The notes under the pieces were generated by a model that saw nothing but the letters and a program-made list of their open reading frames with translations, had not been told where the DNA came from and did not search any database. A program made the translations under genes and the position numbers. 6,811 nucleotides of DNA from Variovorax sp. (GTDB lineage: Bacteria > Pseudomonadota > Gammaproteobacteria > Burkholderiales > Burkholderiaceae_C), in contig JAQGMX010000371.1 in NCBI GenBank assembly GCA_028292145.1, forward strand, positions 1 to 6,811, in the 5' to 3' direction. This document shows positions 5,284 to 6,811 of this stretch, piece after piece (position 1 is the first letter of the stretch; each line of letters begins with the position of its first letter).

Positions 5284-6264
5284 TTGGCGAAACGAACCTT
5301 CCTCGACTTCGAGCAGCCCATCGCTGAACTCGAAAGCAAGATCGAAGAATTGCGCTATGTGCAGACCGAATCGGCGGTCGACATCTCCGAAGAAATCGAT
5401 CAGCTGGGCAAGAAGAGCCAGCAACTCACCAAAGACATTTACAGCGACCTCACGCCCTGGAAGATCACCAAGATCGCCCGGCATCCGGAACGCCCGTACA
5501 CGCTCGATTACGTGCACGAAATCTTTACCGACTTCGTCGAACTGCACGGCGACCGTCATTTTTCGGATGACTTGTCCATCGTCGGCGGGCTGGCGCGCTT
5601 CAACGGGACGCCCTGCATGGTCATCGGCCATCAGAAGGGGCGCGACACCAAGGAACGCACCGCGCGCAATTTCGGCATGAGCAAGCCGGAGGGCTACCGC
5701 AAGGCATTGCGCCTCATGAAAACGGCCGAGAAGTTCAAGCTGCCGGTCTTCACCTTCGTCGACACGCCGGGCGCCTACCCCGGCATCGACGCCGAGGAGC
5801 GCGGCCAGTCGGAAGCCATCGGGCGCAACATCTTCGAGATGGCGCAGCTCGAAGTGCCGATCATCGTGACCATCATCGGCGAGGGCGGCTCCGGCGGCGC
5901 GCTGGCGATTTCGGTCGGCGATCAGTTGGTGATGCTTCAGTATTCGATCTATTCCGTCATCAGCCCCGAAGGCTGCGCGTCCATTCTCTGGAAGACCAGC
6001 GAGAAGGCACAGGAAGCCGCGGATGCGCTCGGCATCACGGCGCATCGGCTCAAGGCGCTCGGATTGGTCGACAAGATCGTGAACGAACCTGTCGGCGGCG
6101 CGCACCGCGACCATCGCCAGATGGCCGCTTTCCTGAAGCGTGCGCTCAACGACGCATTCCGTCAGGTCAGCGATCTGAAGGTCAAGGAACTGCTCGAACG
6201 CCGCTACGAACGGCTGCAGAGCTACGGCCGCTTCTCGGACACCAAGGCCGAAAATACCCGCTGA
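5284..6264 (+). CDS. accA: Acetyl-CoA carboxylase carboxyltransferase subunit alpha
   Basis: A 326-residue protein, close to the E. coli AccA length of 319. With AccD it forms the alpha2-beta2 carboxyltransferase that moves the carboxyl group from biotinylated AccB to acetyl-CoA, giving malonyl-CoA for fatty-acid synthesis in the cytoplasm. The N-terminal part (1-60) is helical, with FLDFEQPIAELESKIEEL. The crotonase-fold body carries RPYTLDYV (70-77), ELHGDRHFSDD (86-96), GHQKGRDTKER (115-125) and NFGMSKPEGYRKALRLM (129-145). It continues with the FVDTPGAYPG loop (158-167) and the glycine-rich GEGGSGGALA (199-208) expected to form oxyanion holes. The C-terminus ends with the usual SPEGCASILWK (227-237) and ELLERRYERL (302-311). 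Initiation is at TTG. The gene sits between the glycosylase (16 nt) and tilS (20 nt), and accA followed by tilS is a widespread proteobacterial pairing. Confidence 0.97.
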   Translation: MAKRTFLDFEQPIAELESKIEELRYVQTESAVDISEEIDQLGKKSQQLTKDIYSDLTPWKITKIARHPERPYTLDYVHEIFTDFVELHGDRHFSDDLSIVGGLARFNGTPCMVIGHQKGRDTKERTARNFGMSKPEGYRKALRLMKTAEKFKLPVFTFVDTPGAYPGIDAEERGQSEAIGRNIFEMAQLEVPIIVTIIGEGGSGGALAISVGDQLVMLQYSIYSVISPEGCASILWKTSEKAQEAADALGITAHRLKALGLVDKIVNEPVGGAHRDHRQMAAFLKRALNDAFRQVSDLKVKELLERRYERLQSYGRFSDTKAENTR

Positions 6265-6284
6265 CCGGGTGATCGCGTGACTGG

Positions 6285-6811
6285 TTGGAAAATCCTGCCG
6301 CTCCTGCCCTTGCGACCTGGGCGGCAACGCTCCCATTAGGAATTGCATACAGCGGCGGCGCCGATTCGACGGTGCTGCTGCATGCGGCCGCGGCGCGATG
6401 GCCCGGTCAGGTGCAGGCACTGCATGTGCATCACGGGCTCCAGGACGCGGCGGACGGCTTCGAGGCGCATTGCGCGGCGACCTGTCGCTTGCTTGGCGTT
6501 CCGTTTCATAGTTCCCGCGTCGATGCGCGGAATGCGACCGGCGAAAGTCCCGAAGATGCTGCACGCCGTGCGCGCTATCTCACGCTTGCGACTCTTGCTA
6601 AGACGCATGGCCTGCAGCACGTCGCACTGGCGCAGCATGCGGACGATCAGGTCGAAACGATGCTGATCGCGCTCAGTCGGGGCGCCGGCGTCGACGGGCT
6701 TGCCGGCATGCCGCGAAGCATGCAGCGCCACGACGTATTCTTTCACAGGCCGTTTCTCGAACTCCATGCCGCGGCATTGCGTGCGTGGCTCGCCGACCGG
6801 CAGATCACCTT
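6285..6811 (+). CDS. tilS: tRNA(Ile)-lysidine synthetase, N-terminal part (truncated by window edge)
   Basis: The first 175 codons of TilS, with the gene continuing past the right edge. TilS ligates lysine to C34 of the CAU anticodon of a tRNA(Ile) using ATP. This changes the codon read from AUG to AUA and the charging from Met to Ile. The N-type ATP pyrophosphatase P-loop SGGADS is at residues 23-28, followed by HVHHGLQ (47-53), a GESPEDAARRARY segment (86-98), HADDQVET (118-125), LSRGAGVDGLAGM (130-142) and RPFLEL (155-160). These are the diagnostic TilS blocks in order. The start is inferred. The frame opens after a TGA at 6270-6272, and the only standard start before the P-loop is TTG at 6285, giving MENPAAPALATW and a 22-residue lead-in, normal for TilS. 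A GGTGA at 6268-6272 is a weak ribosome-binding candidate at 12 nt. It is 20 nt downstream of accA. Confidence 0.93.
   Translation, partial: MENPAAPALATWAATLPLGIAYSGGADSTVLLHAAAARWPGQVQALHVHHGLQDAADGFEAHCAATCRLLGVPFHSSRVDARNATGESPEDAARRARYLTLATLAKTHGLQHVALAQHADDQVETMLIALSRGAGVDGLAGMPRSMQRHDVFFHRPFLELHAAALRAWLADRQIT

Noticed and set aside
6265..6340. Possible terminator or small gene between accA and tilS
   Set aside because: No stem-loop with a U tract is seen. The short GTG-initiated frame at 6277 is only about 20 codons with no support, and the tilS frame explains the region.
5161..6564. A 467-codon open frame on the minus strand, antisense to accA and tilS
   Set aside because: It covers the whole of accA and the tilS P-loop region on the opposite strand. 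The peptide is compositional and resembles no family, so it is a codon-bias shadow.

Overview
The window looks like a chromosomal housekeeping segment from a Gram-negative, GC-rich betaproteobacterium, most likely Burkholderiales and probably the Comamonadaceae (Variovorax/Ramlibacter-like). Three things point there: the strong G/C third-position preference, CysS and AlkA-family proteins that read like Comamonadaceae members from memory, and the gene order cysS, DNA-3-methyladenine glycosylase, accA, tilS with a divergent TPR, cyclophilin, cyclophilin, lpxH, mtfA cluster. The genus is a judgement from recall, not a search.

Layout: two gene clusters diverge from a 262-bp intergenic region (2934-3195). 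The left arm is transcribed leftwards on the minus strand. Its order is an exported tetratricopeptide-repeat protein (2322-2933), an exported cyclophilin (1690-2274), a cytoplasmic cyclophilin of the PpiB type (1162-1674), the lipid A enzyme LpxH (336-1139), and the first 104 codons of the M90 metallopeptidase MtfA (1-313, running off the left edge). The right arm is transcribed rightwards on the plus strand. Its order is cysteinyl-tRNA synthetase cysS (3196-4572), an AlkA/HhH-GPD base-excision glycosylase (4572-5267), the acetyl-CoA carboxylase carboxyltransferase alpha subunit accA (5284-6264), and the first 175 codons of tRNA(Ile)-lysidine synthetase tilS (6285-6811, running off the right edge). 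Gaps inside each arm are 47 nt or less, and cysS and the glycosylase share one base, so each arm is probably one transcription unit.

How the genes fit together: the left arm is biased to the cell envelope, with two exported proteins, proline isomerisation on both sides of the inner membrane and lipid A synthesis. The right arm combines translation fidelity (CysRS and TilS), alkylation repair and the committed step of fatty-acid synthesis. All genes appear intact apart from the two cut by the window edges, and the catalytic residues expected for each family are present where visible. Three genes start with non-ATG codons (lpxH GTG, accA TTG, tilS TTG).

I found no mobile element, CRISPR array, RNA gene, phage gene or clear intrinsic terminator, and no evidence of a previously undescribed system. 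Coding density is very high and no gene-free stretch exceeds 300 bases. The items worth a second look are small: an uncharacterised exported TPR protein, a tandem pair of cyclophilins sent to different compartments, an imperfect 17-bp tandem repeat upstream of cysS, and unusual start-codon choices.
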